DNA of 64,000 nt from Amoeboaphelidium occidentale (Eukaryota; Aphelidiomycota; Aphelidea): assembly GCA_023515795.1 (NCBI GenBank), contig JALGPX010000003.1:111686-175685 (forward strand). Direction: 5' to 3'. Positions 9,308 to 18,249 of this stretch are shown piece after piece (positions within the stretch are counted from its first letter, which is position 1; the number at the start of each line of letters is the position of its first letter). The notes under the pieces were generated by a model, which was given only the letters and a program-made list of their open reading frames with translations, did no database searches and had not been told where the DNA came from. The translations under genes were made by a program, and so were the position numbers.

Positions 9308-9423
9308 AAGGGAAGAAAGAAAGAAAGAGCATTATCAAGAAACTTAGAGCATACATTGATAGAAAGACAATAGACAATAGACAATTGCAGATTTAGAAAT
9401 CGCGGTTTCATTTGGACGCAGTG

Positions 9424-10095
9424 ATGAAGACTAGACATATCGCAGTGGGAATGAAGGCAAAGTATTATTCCAAAGATCCCGAACAGCGAGATATAATAAA
9501 GGATGGAGTTGTTACTGGTGTTTTTAATGACGGTACAGAAGAGTGTGTCGTGGTTGAGGACGATTATTACAACAAGCTTGAAACGGAACCACATCCAGTA
9601 GAGATTGTTCCGGTAAAGAGGATTATGGCAGCTACTAAGGGATACACTAATTTTGATGTTGAAGGGCCAGGAGGTAGATTTTTTTGGTGTAATTAGAACT
9701 AATTTGTAGTGCCTTTGGCGAGAGGAGATAGAGTTACGTTTCGCGCTTTTGGTTCACAGGATAGAATTGAAACTGGGACAATTACAAATATTGTGGATAC
9801 TATAGCGTACAAGGTAGAATTTGCTCCTAGTCGCTATCAAATAGTGCCAAGAGAGTATGTTAAGACTTACTTGAGTAGAAAAGGATGGCGAAGAGTGCAC
9901 AGGACTCGTGATTTGAAAACTGAAAATCAAGTCCTAATACCAGGAACTTGGATCGAGTATGAAGGATTGTATGGTACACCTGAAACTTATAGTGGACAAA
10001 TTGTTGGTATTGAAGGTGATCAAATGTATATTGTTAACAGTATTGAGTATTTGTACCACATATCAGACATTTTGGAAGTTCTGTCACATCAATAG
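9424..10095 (+). CDS. Unknown protein with two SH3/Tudor-like beta-barrel segments
   Basis: Two exons, 9424-9673 and 9710-10095, join across a 36-nt GT-AG intron to give 211 aa. Without the splice the first part ends at an in-frame stop, and the second has only a GTG start. The protein is beta-rich. Segments such as VGMKAKYYSKD...DGVVTGVF, LARGDRVTFRAF...TGTITNIV and GTWIEYEGLYGTPETYSGQIVGI look like SH3-like barrels (Tudor, Agenet or KOW style). No catalytic motif is visible. I do not recognise a named family. The ATG at 9424 is used; the frame is open upstream only to a TTG. Confidence 0.6.
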
Positions 10096-10100
10096 TAGAA

Positions 10101-11126
10101 TTAAATAGAATGATGTGCCACAATGTATGCATTCCATGCAAATTTACCCTCCAAAGGTTTGTTCATGTCAATCTTTTCGTAAAAATACACGCCTTCATTC
10201 TCGGCAGAGACTTCATTTCCATCTTGCTCTTTACTCCCATTCTCTTGATCAAATGTTTCAGTCCACCAAAAATGTATATCTGTAAATCCAGCTTCCTCCA
10301 TACATTCTCTGACTTCAAGAGGTGAGTACACTCTGAAGTCGTACGAATAGGCGTTTTTTATCCAGCTGTTGTCCTTGAATTGAAAGTGCAAGTAGCACTT
10401 AGCAGTATTAGTCAGAATGTCAAAAGATCTTTGCTCAAAATAGTATGTGAAATCAGGAAAGTGTCGAATAGACATTTTCTTGGCTTCGTAACATTGAGCT
10501 CCGCCAAACATGTCGCAAACCAAAATACCGTTTGAAGCCAAGCCTTTTTTACAATTAATAAAGTATTGGACTAACTGGCGCCTTTGTTTAAAGTAGAAAA
10601 TACCGTAATTCAATGCAGCGATTATATCTGCCTTCTCGACAGAATTCTTTGAGTGATCAAACGTCAAGACATTGCCAGTGAATAAATCAATTCTTTCACA
10701 TGCAACAGATGATGGTATGATATGTTTCCGGGAGTATTCAATAACGCTTGCATCAATATCAATACCATATGCCACTCTCAAAGCACCACGTGAAACCCAT
10801 TCCTTGCAAAGAATCGCCGTGCCACAGAAATCTTCTCGCAGCACAGTTGGCTCTTTTAGTACGTCATTATAATCTGTATTATCATCTTTTATCTTGTTTT
10901 CTTTTGTCTTCTTAACACCTCTGGAGCTGTTAATATTCCTGTAAAAGTTCAAAAGTGACGTGATCTCAGCTTTTGGTTCCTGAACGGATTTATGATAACA
11001 CTCGTGCTTGTCCATTAAATCTGCCATCTTCGTAGCTCCAGGCTGCGATTTCTTCTTTGCCTTTCCATTCTTTGCCGGTTTCGCGCCTTCTTGTTCCGTG
11101 CCTTTCGTCCACTTTTCCCTTCCCAT
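10101..11126 (-). CDS. Class I SAM-dependent methyltransferase
   Basis: The protein has 341 aa and no intron. After a lysine-rich N-terminal ~35 residues come the family segment DKHECYHKSVQEPKAEI, a SAM-binding motif I of the form LREDFCGTA, the acidic post-motif YGIDIDASVIEYS, ADIIAALNYG, and a C-terminal KFAWNAYIVA. The DKYxxYxxSVQ...LREDFCGTA pattern marks a poorly characterised methyltransferase family found in bacteria, algae and some early fungi. The substrate is unknown. The Lys-rich start could direct it to the nucleus or to RNA, which is inference. Its start codon faces the OHCU decarboxylase gene across 51 bp. Confidence 0.85.
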   Translation of the reverse strand: MGREKWTKGTEQEGAKPAKNGKAKKKSQPGATKMADLMDKHECYHKSVQEPKAEITSLLNFYRNINSSRGVKKTKENKIKDDNTDYNDVLKEPTVLREDFCGTAILCKEWVSRGALRVAYGIDIDASVIEYSRKHIIPSSVACERIDLFTGNVLTFDHSKNSVEKADIIAALNYGIFYFKQRRQLVQYFINCKKGLASNGILVCDMFGGAQCYEAKKMSIRHFPDFTYYFEQRSFDILTNTAKCYLHFQFKDNSWIKNAYSYDFRVYSPLEVRECMEEAGFTDIHFWWTETFDQENGSKEQDGNEVSAENEGVYFYEKIDMNKPLEGKFAWNAYIVAHHSI

Positions 11127-11177
11127 TCTGCAACTGTTTCGAAGAATACTTTATAAATTCTTTCTCAGACAGCAAAG
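11127..11177. promoter_or_regulatory. 51-bp divergent promoter with TATAAA
   Basis: The two start codons are 51 bp apart. A TATAAA element lies at 11152-11157, about 21 bp from the OHCU decarboxylase start. Confidence 0.45.
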
Positions 11178-11746
11178 ATGTCAGCAAAGTTAATTTCAAT
11201 TGCAGAACTGAACAGCTGCGGAAGTATCGATTCATTTATGTCTGTTGTTTCATGTCTTTTCGAAGCAGCTCCATGCTTAGCACACAAAGTAAACATAATC
11301 AAAAGTCACGCTGATGTCTTAAGATTTACGCAAAGAGGCCATATGCATCTTATACAGAATTAATTGATGAGGCTGAGAGTGTAGTAAACTCAAAAGATCT
11401 TAGCCAGAAGGAATTATTGGAAGTGATTAATGCACATCCACGCTTAGGTGCAGCACGAAACACACTTTCAGCTCACTCTTTAAAAGAGCAGGGATATAAT
11501 ACAACACAAACTGCAACAGAAGACGAGGAAGTCAACGAAATGCTCACAAAGCTGAATGATCAATACGAGACAAAGTTTGGTTTCAAATTTGTGATATTCG
11601 TCAATGGCAGGAAGCGTAAAGATATTCTGCCAATTATAGAAGAAAAGATCAACGGGGAGAACACAAAAGAACAAGAACTCCAGCGTGGTTTAAAAGATAT
11701 GATTTTAATTGCACGGGACAGACTTAGAAAAATGGGCCAAAACTAG
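11178..11746 (+). CDS. OHCU decarboxylase (uric acid catabolism)
   Basis: Exons 11178-11288 and 11324-11746 join across a 35-nt intron to give 177 aa. After splicing the conserved AKRPYAS segment, with the family Arg-Pro-(Phe/Tyr), lies in frame with the catalytic INAHPRLG motif and the C-terminal FGFKFVIFVNGR segment. The enzyme converts 2-oxo-4-hydroxy-4-carboxy-5-ureidoimidazoline to S-allantoin, the last step after uricase and HIU hydrolase, usually in peroxisomes. I see no clear C-terminal peroxisomal signal (it ends MGQN). The length matches the family (~165-180 aa). The gene ends 5 bp before the centrin stop on the opposite strand. Confidence 0.92.
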
Positions 11747-11751
11747 AAGAC

Positions 11752-12204
11752 TCAGCCAACGGATGTTTTGCGCATTATCCGCTTAAAATCTTCGAATGTA
11801 ATAAAACCATCGTTGTCTTTGTCTCCCAATTCGATCATTTCCTTCACTTCTTCGTCCGTCAAAGGTTCGTTCAGTTCCTCGCATATTCGTTTCACGTCTT
11901 TCCAATTGACTTTGCCCTTCTTTCCGGAATCGAATAGCTCGAATGCTTTCCGTAATTCTTTATCAAAATTGCTTGCAAATTTAACCTCATCGACTAGTTT
12001 TACGAACTCTTCACAGTCCAGATGATCGTGCTTAATCGCTGTTAGAATATTATTTGATATTTCTAAGCCAAGTGCTTCTAATGCCGCCGGAATATCATCA
12101 CGTGATATTTTGCTTGTGTCTTCGTCCTCAAATTGTGAAAAGGCATTCAGTATTTCCTTTTGGAGTTGCTGTGAGGTGGATTTCTTTTTGTTGGATCTTG
12201 TCAT
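11752..12204 (-). CDS. Centrin-like EF-hand protein
   Basis: This 150-aa protein has four EF-hand positions. Only the last is a canonical calcium loop (DKDNDGFITFEDF); the third (DSGKKGKVNWKD) is partly degenerate, and the first two lack several ligands. A basic N-terminal tail and the ending EDFKRIMRKT match centrins, which act at basal bodies and centrosomes and in contractile fibres. Next to it lies a CEP295-like centriole protein. A calmodulin-like protein is the alternative, but the basic tail and lost N-lobe calcium sites favour centrin. Confidence 0.82.
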   Translation of the reverse strand: MTRSNKKKSTSQQLQKEILNAFSQFEDEDTSKISRDDIPAALEALGLEISNNILTAIKHDHLDCEEFVKLVDEVKFASNFDKELRKAFELFDSGKKGKVNWKDVKRICEELNEPLTDEEVKEMIELGDKDNDGFITFEDFKRIMRKTSVG

Positions 12205-12244
12205 TTCGAGCTCATAATGGTTTTATGATGTGTGTAACGGATAT

Positions 12245-12931
12245 CTATTCGAATGATCTAATTGTATTTTTCTTGTTCAGGCACTTGTTCGTTGAAGTCT
12301 GTGTGCTTTTGTCAGTCAAATGTATGGTGCGAGAATAATCACCTTGCCTTGAAACCTTTAAAGAATAGTCATTAATGTCAGGCTTAATGTATGAATTGCT
12401 ATTTGTTCTTACATCCCCTCGTCGTCGTGACTCTACCAACATTTCAATTCTCCTGTTTCTTTCAGCAATTTCTTGTGATCTCTGCTCCATCAGTTTAGCA
12501 TAAGCTTCGTTTGATCTTTGCTTATCAACAGTATAATACATATGCTCCAGTTTATGGACTTGTTTTAGATTGCTCTGATCAAATGTCTTGCTGCATTCTT
12601 GTGCATCATAGTAAGCTCTACCAACAAGATCCTCCTGAACTTCACTTAGCTTTTGTCTCAACCTGTAAATTTCCATTTGCGTATTGGTTTTCTGGATAGA
12701 TTCCAGAGACTGGGCCAGTGCATCTTTAGCAAGTTGAAGCTCATCTTCATACCGTCTGCAGTTCTGCTTCTCAACTCTTGAAGCTCTTAGTCTAGACTCT
12801 TTAAGAACTCTAAGCCTTTCCTCGGCCTCCCTCTTTTGTTTAAGCTGTTGAATTTCATTGGGTGACAATCTAAAGTGCTTGGTACCAGACTGATGAGAAT
12901 ATCGTTGTTGAGACCATCCGATAGAGGACAT
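12245..12931 (-). CDS. CEP295-like centriolar coiled-coil protein (short)
   Basis: The protein has 228 aa and is mostly charged helix. Its N-terminal segment FRLSPNEIQQLKQKREAEE followed by an R-L-R-V-L-K-E run resembles the conserved start of CEP295/Ana1 (LRLSPNE...RRKLRL...VRE), a protein that stabilises new centrioles. A coiled coil covers about residues 25-160. A Ser/Thr-rich C-terminal tail holds a STQT motif similar to dynein light chain binding sites. It is far shorter than animal CEP295, so it may be only a distant relative sharing the N-terminal module. The upstream region has a TATA-like run (TATTTAAATATATTTA) near 12956-12971. Confidence 0.55.
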   Translation of the reverse strand: MSSIGWSQQRYSHQSGTKHFRLSPNEIQQLKQKREAEERLRVLKESRLRASRVEKQNCRRYEDELQLAKDALAQSLESIQKTNTQMEIYRLRQKLSEVQEDLVGRAYYDAQECSKTFDQSNLKQVHKLEHMYYTVDKQRSNEAYAKLMEQRSQEIAERNRRIEMLVESRRRGDVRTNSNSYIKPDINDYSLKVSRQGDYSRTIHLTDKSTQTSTNKCLNKKNTIRSFE

Positions 12932-12997
12932 TTCAGCGTAAAGAAGAGAAGCACGATATTTAAATATATTTATCGCTTTATTCTTTCCTTTGACTGG

Positions 12998-13846
12998 CTA
13001 TTTTTCTACATATACATTAAATGATCCTTTGCAGAAGCTACTGGCGAGCTTAGCACCAGAGTCTGTTGGTTGCGTGAATGCTAGATCAGATGGCGACAAT
13101 ATCATTCCATAAATGAAATTGTTACAGCATGACTCTAACAACATTGAACCAATACGCTTATTCCTGTGGTGAGAATGTACCCATATCCTGCTGATACCAC
13201 AGAGACATTTTACAGGATTCTGATGATCCATTTCAACATTCTCTTTTAAACCAACGGAATCATTCTCAGTCTTACTTCTGTGTATTGCCTTGTAGCCAGA
13301 TGTTATAGGCTCAGCTATTAGAACACCCAATACTTTTGAATCTTCAGACAAGTAAACGAAAAACACACAGGATTCCTGAGCGCTTTTGCTTAGCTCTGAA
13401 GCAGATCCCAATTCCTTGTTTACAATGAAAAGCACCTCATTAATTTTCATCTTTTGAGACGCACTTAGATCGCTCCATTTGAATTTGTAAATGTTTCCAT
13501 CCTTTGAGCTTTTCTGGTTCAACTTCAACTGAATCCCGTTTACAATGAAGTCATGAAACTTTAAATGAACTTTCTCATCCTCCTCCAGGCCTTTAATGTA
13601 TTCCATTTTGCATGTTTGACATGTTGAAGGTGTGCTCTGATGGAAAGTTGATGATGGTTTCAAGTACATTTGTTCATATTTTTTTGCACTGGTTGGTGTC
13701 TTGCTGGATTTGCTCTTGGATTTAGATTTTAACTTATCAGCCTCATAGAATTTCAAGTTCTTTGTCAATTTGAGTTGATGCTGGACTGACTTTGGCATTT
13801 CTTGACCGGCGCAAAGGTGAAACAGTTTTCTGTCACAAAGTGTCAA
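12998..13846 (-). CDS. ECO1: Eco1/ESCO cohesin acetyltransferase
   Basis: This 282-aa protein matches Eco1/Ctf7/ESCO in length and order. A C2H2 zinc finger (CQTCKMEY ... H-x3-H) lies at ~76-105. A GNAT-type acetyltransferase domain follows, with GISRIWVHSHHRNKRIG (acetyl-CoA loop) and the diagnostic LAFTQPTDSGAKLA near the end. Eco1 acetylates the cohesin subunit Smc3 during S phase to establish sister-chromatid cohesion. The N-terminus is basic (Lys/Ser-rich), fitting a nuclear protein. It diverges from AP-3 mu with only 22 bp between start codons. Confidence 0.93.
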   Translation of the reverse strand: MTLCDRKLFHLCAGQEMPKSVQHQLKLTKNLKFYEADKLKSKSKSKSSKTPTSAKKYEQMYLKPSSTFHQSTPSTCQTCKMEYIKGLEEDEKVHLKFHDFIVNGIQLKLNQKSSKDGNIYKFKWSDLSASQKMKINEVLFIVNKELGSASELSKSAQESCVFFVYLSEDSKVLGVLIAEPITSGYKAIHRSKTENDSVGLKENVEMDHQNPVKCLCGISRIWVHSHHRNKRIGSMLLESCCNNFIYGMILSPSDLAFTQPTDSGAKLASSFCKGSFNVYVEK

Positions 13847-13868
13847 AGCTTGAAAATTAGCGAGCCAA

Positions 13869-15170
13869 ATGGACTCAATTCTGATCGTTAACGGGAATGG
13901 GCGGATAATTGTAGAAAAGAACTTTACGTTTACTAGAGATAGACTTCCTGCACAACTGAAAACATTCTTGGGCGACTTAATTCTAAAGAGCTCAGCTGTC
14001 GAGCCAATCCTTCAATTCAGAACAGATTTGATTCTGATAACAGTCAAACGACTCAAGTTGCATTTTATTGCGACGATATCATCGGAAGTCCAGCCGCTGT
14101 TCGTAATTGAGTTCTTGAATCGTATAGCTGATACTTTTATTGATTACTTTGAGGAGAATGTTACGGAAGCAAAGATTAAGGAGAATATCATTCTGGTCCA
14201 TCAGGTACTGCAGGAAATGTATGATCATTCGTTCCCTTTGACTACAGAGTCGAGTGTATTAAAGGAATTATTACTGCCGCCAACATTGGTCAATAAGGTT
14301 GTCACAAATCTGCTTGGCTCATCTTCAGTTGCATCTACTCTACCGCGGAACTCTCTTTCGAATGTTCCATGGAGACGCAACGGAATACAATACGGAAAGA
14401 ATGAAATATTTTTTGATTGTCTTGAAGAGGTTGATCTGCTTGTGGATTCCAAAGGCAAATGCGTCGTTAGTGAAGTCCACGGAGAATTGTGGTGCAACTC
14501 TAAATTATCTGGTACGCCTGATCTTCTATTCTCTTTTACCAATGCACACATGATCACTGATTTTTCTTTACATCCCTGCGTCAGAGTGAAACGTTTCATG
14601 AAGGATCGTGTTTTATCCTTTGTTCCTCCAGACGGATTATCTATGCTAATGTCTTACAAAATACCTTTGATCAATTCTTTGAATAGTATCAACTTACCAT
14701 TGAAGATACGAAAGCAAACTAACTTTACTCAAACGATGGGCAAGATCGATTTATCCGTCGTAAAAACTTCGCCAAGAGTTACTATTGATTCTGTCTCGCT
14801 GAAATTGATGTTACCTGAGAATGTTGAAAGTATCAATGTTCTAACTTGCTCAGCTGGAAAGTATTTGTTTGATATACACACAAAAACATTGACTTGGGAT
14901 ATTGGTGCATTGAAAGCAGTCGCGGCAACAGAAGGAACATCGTCTTCTGCAACTTCCTCAGATCCTCTACCAATGTTCTCGGCTAATGTACAGTTGAAAG
15001 GCAAATTGACTCGGCCTGTTTCTCCAGTGTTGAATGTGGACTTTAATATTGGTTCATTCGCTGCGTCTGGACTGCATTACGACAAACTGCAACTATTGAA
15101 CGAGAATTACACATTTTACAAAGGCATACGCTTTATTACACGATCTGGTAATTATCAAATAAGAGATTAG
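13869..15170 (+). CDS. AP-3 adaptor complex mu subunit
   Basis: The 433-aa intronless protein has an N-terminal longin-like domain (1-~140) and a mu-homology domain from ~168. It carries the AP-3 mu hallmarks VPWRRNGIQYGKNEIFFD, VHGELWCNSKLSGTPDL, FHPCVRVKRF-like LHPCVRVKRF and LSFVPPDGLSMLMSY. AP-3 mu recognises tyrosine-based sorting signals for Golgi-to-vacuole/lysosome transport. The Ser/Thr-rich loop near 350-365 is the only low-complexity insertion. The family assignment over AP-1/AP-2/AP-4 mu rests on the PWRR and CxKLSGxPDL segments. Confidence 0.94.
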   Translation: MDSILIVNGNGRIIVEKNFTFTRDRLPAQLKTFLGDLILKSSAVEPILQFRTDLILITVKRLKLHFIATISSEVQPLFVIEFLNRIADTFIDYFEENVTEAKIKENIILVHQVLQEMYDHSFPLTTESSVLKELLLPPTLVNKVVTNLLGSSSVASTLPRNSLSNVPWRRNGIQYGKNEIFFDCLEEVDLLVDSKGKCVVSEVHGELWCNSKLSGTPDLLFSFTNAHMITDFSLHPCVRVKRFMKDRVLSFVPPDGLSMLMSYKIPLINSLNSINLPLKIRKQTNFTQTMGKIDLSVVKTSPRVTIDSVSLKLMLPENVESINVLTCSAGKYLFDIHTKTLTWDIGALKAVAATEGTSSSATSSDPLPMFSANVQLKGKLTRPVSPVLNVDFNIGSFAASGLHYDKLQLLNENYTFYKGIRFITRSGNYQIRD

Positions 15171-15207
15171 ATTACAGATTACAATATCCTGTGCTTCTGC
15201 AACATGA

Positions 15208-15684
15208 TCATGACAACTTGACAATATCGCGAAGCTGTTTCCTCTTGAGCCTCTTCAACTTTCTTGAATTCGAAATCTAAACGAAACGCGAAGAGTTACA
15301 AATAATCATAAAGAGAAAGCTTACGACTTGATAAACGACGCTCTTCTTTTCGTTTGCTATTCTACGCTCCTCTCGTTCTTTTCGCTCCTGCTTCTTTCTC
15401 TACACGGAATAATAAGCACACGAAACTTTTCCTTGTAGAAAACGTACTTCCTTTTCGTCCAGCTTTTCCTGACGCATTTCCTTTTCCAAATCCTTCACGC
15501 TCTTGTGTTGCTTGGTCTTTTGCATGCGGCTCTGGAATGATGATTTCAGCGTAGATACCGCGATCCTATTGGATGCTCTCTCCCTAGCAGATTTCCACGT
15601 TCTGCCAGAAACAGGCTTCCCTCTAATTTGATCGTTTTCAGTTTGCGCTTCGACTGTGTGTGTTGCTTGATCAGATTCTGACAT
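15208..15684 (-). CDS. CGR1: Cgr1-type rRNA-processing protein
   Basis: Three exons, 15448-15684, 15325-15399 and 15208-15276, join across two 48-nt introns to give 126 aa. The first exon holds the Cgr1 signature GKPVSGRTWKSARE. The rest is a very basic helix (RKKQERKEREERRIANEKK) ending KLKRLKRKQLRD, as in the family's lysine/arginine-rich C-terminus. Cgr1 is a nucleolar protein needed for 60S ribosome assembly. An unspliced reading stops after 94 aa and loses the conserved basic tail, which supports the splicing model. Confidence 0.88.
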
Positions 15685-15731
15685 TTATCACGAAGAAGAA
15701 AAGGCTTTATTACAAAGACCAGCGGCGCAAT

Positions 15732-16354
15732 TTAACCAGACAAAATCAAACGAACAAACTGTTCATAATTGACGAGACCATTCTTGTCAACTTCAGCAAC
15801 TTTGAGCAATTCATCAACTTCTTCATCAGACAACTTTTCGCCAAGGGAAGTTAAAACGTAACGCAATTCACCAACTGGAATGAAACCATTTCCGTCCTTG
15901 TCGAAAACTTGGAAGCCCTGGACAAACTCTTCAACTGATGTCTGTGGCTTGAAACCCTACAAAAATGAAATGTGATTAAACCCTAACCCTTTTGAAGCCA
16001 AAGCGTACCTGTCCACCATTTCTGTTGAGAATATCGTTGACAAAAAGATCAAAAGTTACGGGACCTTTCAAAGATGAGACGACTTCAGCGACTTGTGCGT
16101 TTGTTGGGTTCTTTCAGAGTTACTTCGATCCTTCGTTTTCAAAAGAAACTTACTTGGCCAACAGCACGGAGTAAATCACCAACGACGGCAGGTTCAACAG
16201 ATCCAGATCCCTTCTTATCGTAAAGGGAGAAGGCTTCTTTAAATTCTTTACAAAGTCAGGCAAGATCCAGTCAGAGTTTACCGCTTAATTGTTCTTCAGT
16301 AGGCTACAAGGTAGTTAGTCAGTCATTCACAAAGGAAGGCAGATGATTTACCAT
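15732..16354 (-). CDS. Myosin essential light chain, Cdc4/Mlc1 type
   Basis: Five exons join in frame: 16352-16354, 16282-16303, 16154-16245, 16009-16110 and 15732-15956 (147 aa; introns of 48, 36, 43 and 52 nt). The protein reads like fission-yeast Cdc4: [38 protein letters not shown], then [33 protein letters not shown] and [11 protein letters not shown]. Cdc4/Mlc1 binds IQ motifs of myosins and is needed for the cytokinetic ring. Only the third EF-hand keeps a full calcium-ligand set. The first exon is just the ATG, so an intron starts right after the start codon; an extra upstream exon cannot be excluded. Confidence 0.9.
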
Positions 16355-16361
16355 TTCCGAA

Positions 16362-18236
16362 ATGTATTCCTCTTTGGAGTGGTTTCAGTTGAAGGAAATG
16401 ATTTTGGCAGTTTTGCGTTTGCCGATCATCGCACCGCTCCAAGCCAGCTTTCTTGTTTCAGCTCAGCAACAACTGCTACCCCTTGCATCCCGCTTGATAT
16501 CAACTTCATATTCTACTTTTATCAGTTTGATCATGTTGGATCCATTCTATGGTGCACTATTTTATCCACTTCCAGTTATTGGAGTGTCTGATTATGTTGG
16601 CATGCTATTTCTGTTCTATACCATCTATTTGATCGTACGAACAACGCTCTTAAACAAAGATAATAACTCGCTATTGGAGTATGTCACTTTCAAGAAGGTG
16701 ATCAGCTTGGATCCGTCGTTTCCGGAACTGTCAATTCCATTTGAAATCTACAAGAACTTCAGTGCAAAACAATTGAATGCTATTCTGGTTGCCAGTGCAC
16801 CTGTACCTCCTGTTGAACTCCAGTACTATCATGCACCGTTTCATTATCATAAGCAGTCTATACATTTTAAGCCGATTGATAAGGATGGATTCACAGAGAA
16901 TGGCATCATATTCAATGATCTAGAATTAGAAGTTGACGTTACCATGCCATGTAGGTTGGAGATATATGCTGGTGTTTACGTTGATCGTTTGGAGTCTCAT
17001 GGTTTTGGTTCTGATCTGCCTGCATTAGTTGAAGCACGTAGACGAGAAGCTAAAGTTAAGGGAAAGCAGAAAGCCATTGATGTGACATCGCCAAAAGATG
17101 AGGCATATGAACTAGATATTCGATCTCCTGGAAATACTGCTGCATGGGGATATGATAGTGGAAAGGACAGTGTATGTTTCTTCAAAGAAACAGATGTAAT
17201 GTTCAAGAAAGAGATGCCGTTATTTCCATCGAAAAAGAAGCAAACTGTGACAATTGAATGTGTGCCTTACTTAAGTGCGAAGTACTACAGTTCTCAAAGC
17301 CCAGATTCTCCATTCTACTTAAACTTGAAAAATTCTGATGAAGTTGGTAATGAAGAAAATGAAAAGTCTAAACCAAGAGGCGAAGCTTCAATAAGCATAT
17401 CAAGCGAGCAAGATTTAATGACGAAGCATTTAAGAAGTTTAATGAAAACGAATCCGAGTCGGCCTACTATTCCGTATCTTTTGATAATGAGACCATTAGG
17501 CTCAACTGTTTTTACCTATGGTGCTGCACAAACTAAGGGAACTTTAGATTATTCGAAAGTCATGAGTTGGTTATTTGTCTTTGGCAACATTCGTAAGACT
17601 GATGCAGGGAAAGAAACAGAACCATCCGCTAATAATTCTACTCAGCCAGATCTGCCGCAACAAACTACAAGAAGAGAAAAGCATTATGTTGCTTTTGAGT
17701 ATGCTAGAGAGCTATTGTATGCACCGCGAATTCCAATAATACCTTCTATGCTAGGTTTATCAAAGACTCAAGAAGAAAGCTTTGACTTGAATGAATGGTG
17801 GGAAATTGAAGAAGTATTTGGTGCTTTATCTTCTACAGCATCATTAAAACTGAATGAAAACGCAGAACAAGATCCTTCCCAGTTGCCACAGTGTTGTGTT
17901 TGTCTTTCCGATCCTGCGAAAGTTGCAATCTTACCATGTCGGCACTTGTGCATGTGTTTTCATTGTTACAGGGCAGGAGATGGTTCTTCAAAGAAAGTTA
18001 GTGGGCCGCCAACGTTAGTCATGCAGCAAGATAGCATCAAGCCTGGCGCAATGCAAACAACTGTTAAATGGTCAGGATGTCCCGTCTGTCGAAGTCCAGT
18101 AAGAAGCTGGATCGAAATGCACGATGAACTTCCTCTTTCATTTCAATTATCATCTTTAAAATCTCCAATGTCAGCTGCTTACACTCCAGCTTCTCCTCGT
18201 CTATTCGTTGCACAAAAGAGTAGTGCCAGAATTTAA
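16362..18236 (+). CDS. MGRN1/RNF157-like RING E3 ligase with hydrophobic N-terminus
   Basis: The open frame gives 624 aa. The C-terminal RING reads CCVCLSDPAKVAILPCRHLCMC..C, then after an insertion of ~30 residues GCPVCRSPVRSWIEM, which is the MGRN1/LOG2 style. A beta-rich region before it (~130-350) corresponds in position to the domain preceding the RING in MGRN1. Unlike MGRN1, the first ~100 residues are hydrophobic, with probable membrane segments at ~35-60 and ~75-100, so it may be membrane-anchored. The substrate is unknown. Starts at 16362 or 16398 are both possible. Its ATG is only 7 bp from that of the divergent myosin light chain. Confidence 0.75.
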   Translation: MYSSLEWFQLKEMILAVLRLPIIAPLQASFLVSAQQQLLPLASRLISTSYSTFISLIMLDPFYGALFYPLPVIGVSDYVGMLFLFYTIYLIVRTTLLNKDNNSLLEYVTFKKVISLDPSFPELSIPFEIYKNFSAKQLNAILVASAPVPPVELQYYHAPFHYHKQSIHFKPIDKDGFTENGIIFNDLELEVDVTMPCRLEIYAGVYVDRLESHGFGSDLPALVEARRREAKVKGKQKAIDVTSPKDEAYELDIRSPGNTAAWGYDSGKDSVCFFKETDVMFKKEMPLFPSKKKQTVTIECVPYLSAKYYSSQSPDSPFYLNLKNSDEVGNEENEKSKPRGEASISISSEQDLMTKHLRSLMKTNPSRPTIPYLLIMRPLGSTVFTYGAAQTKGTLDYSKVMSWLFVFGNIRKTDAGKETEPSANNSTQPDLPQQTTRREKHYVAFEYARELLYAPRIPIIPSMLGLSKTQEESFDLNEWWEIEEVFGALSSTASLKLNENAEQDPSQLPQCCVCLSDPAKVAILPCRHLCMCFHCYRAGDGSSKKVSGPPTLVMQQDSIKPGAMQTTVKWSGCPVCRSPVRSWIEMHDELPLSFQLSSLKSPMSAAYTPASPRLFVAQKSSARI

Positions 18237-18249
18237 TTTATAAAGTATT

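Noticed and set aside
9147-9347. Separate small gene after DCAF12
   Set aside because: Spliced in a different frame, this stretch is the last exon of DCAF12 and encodes its conserved GGPLP end.
15981-15990. Telomere-like CCCTAACCCT
   Set aside because: It is a single 10-base match inside a myosin light chain intron, with no repeats around it.
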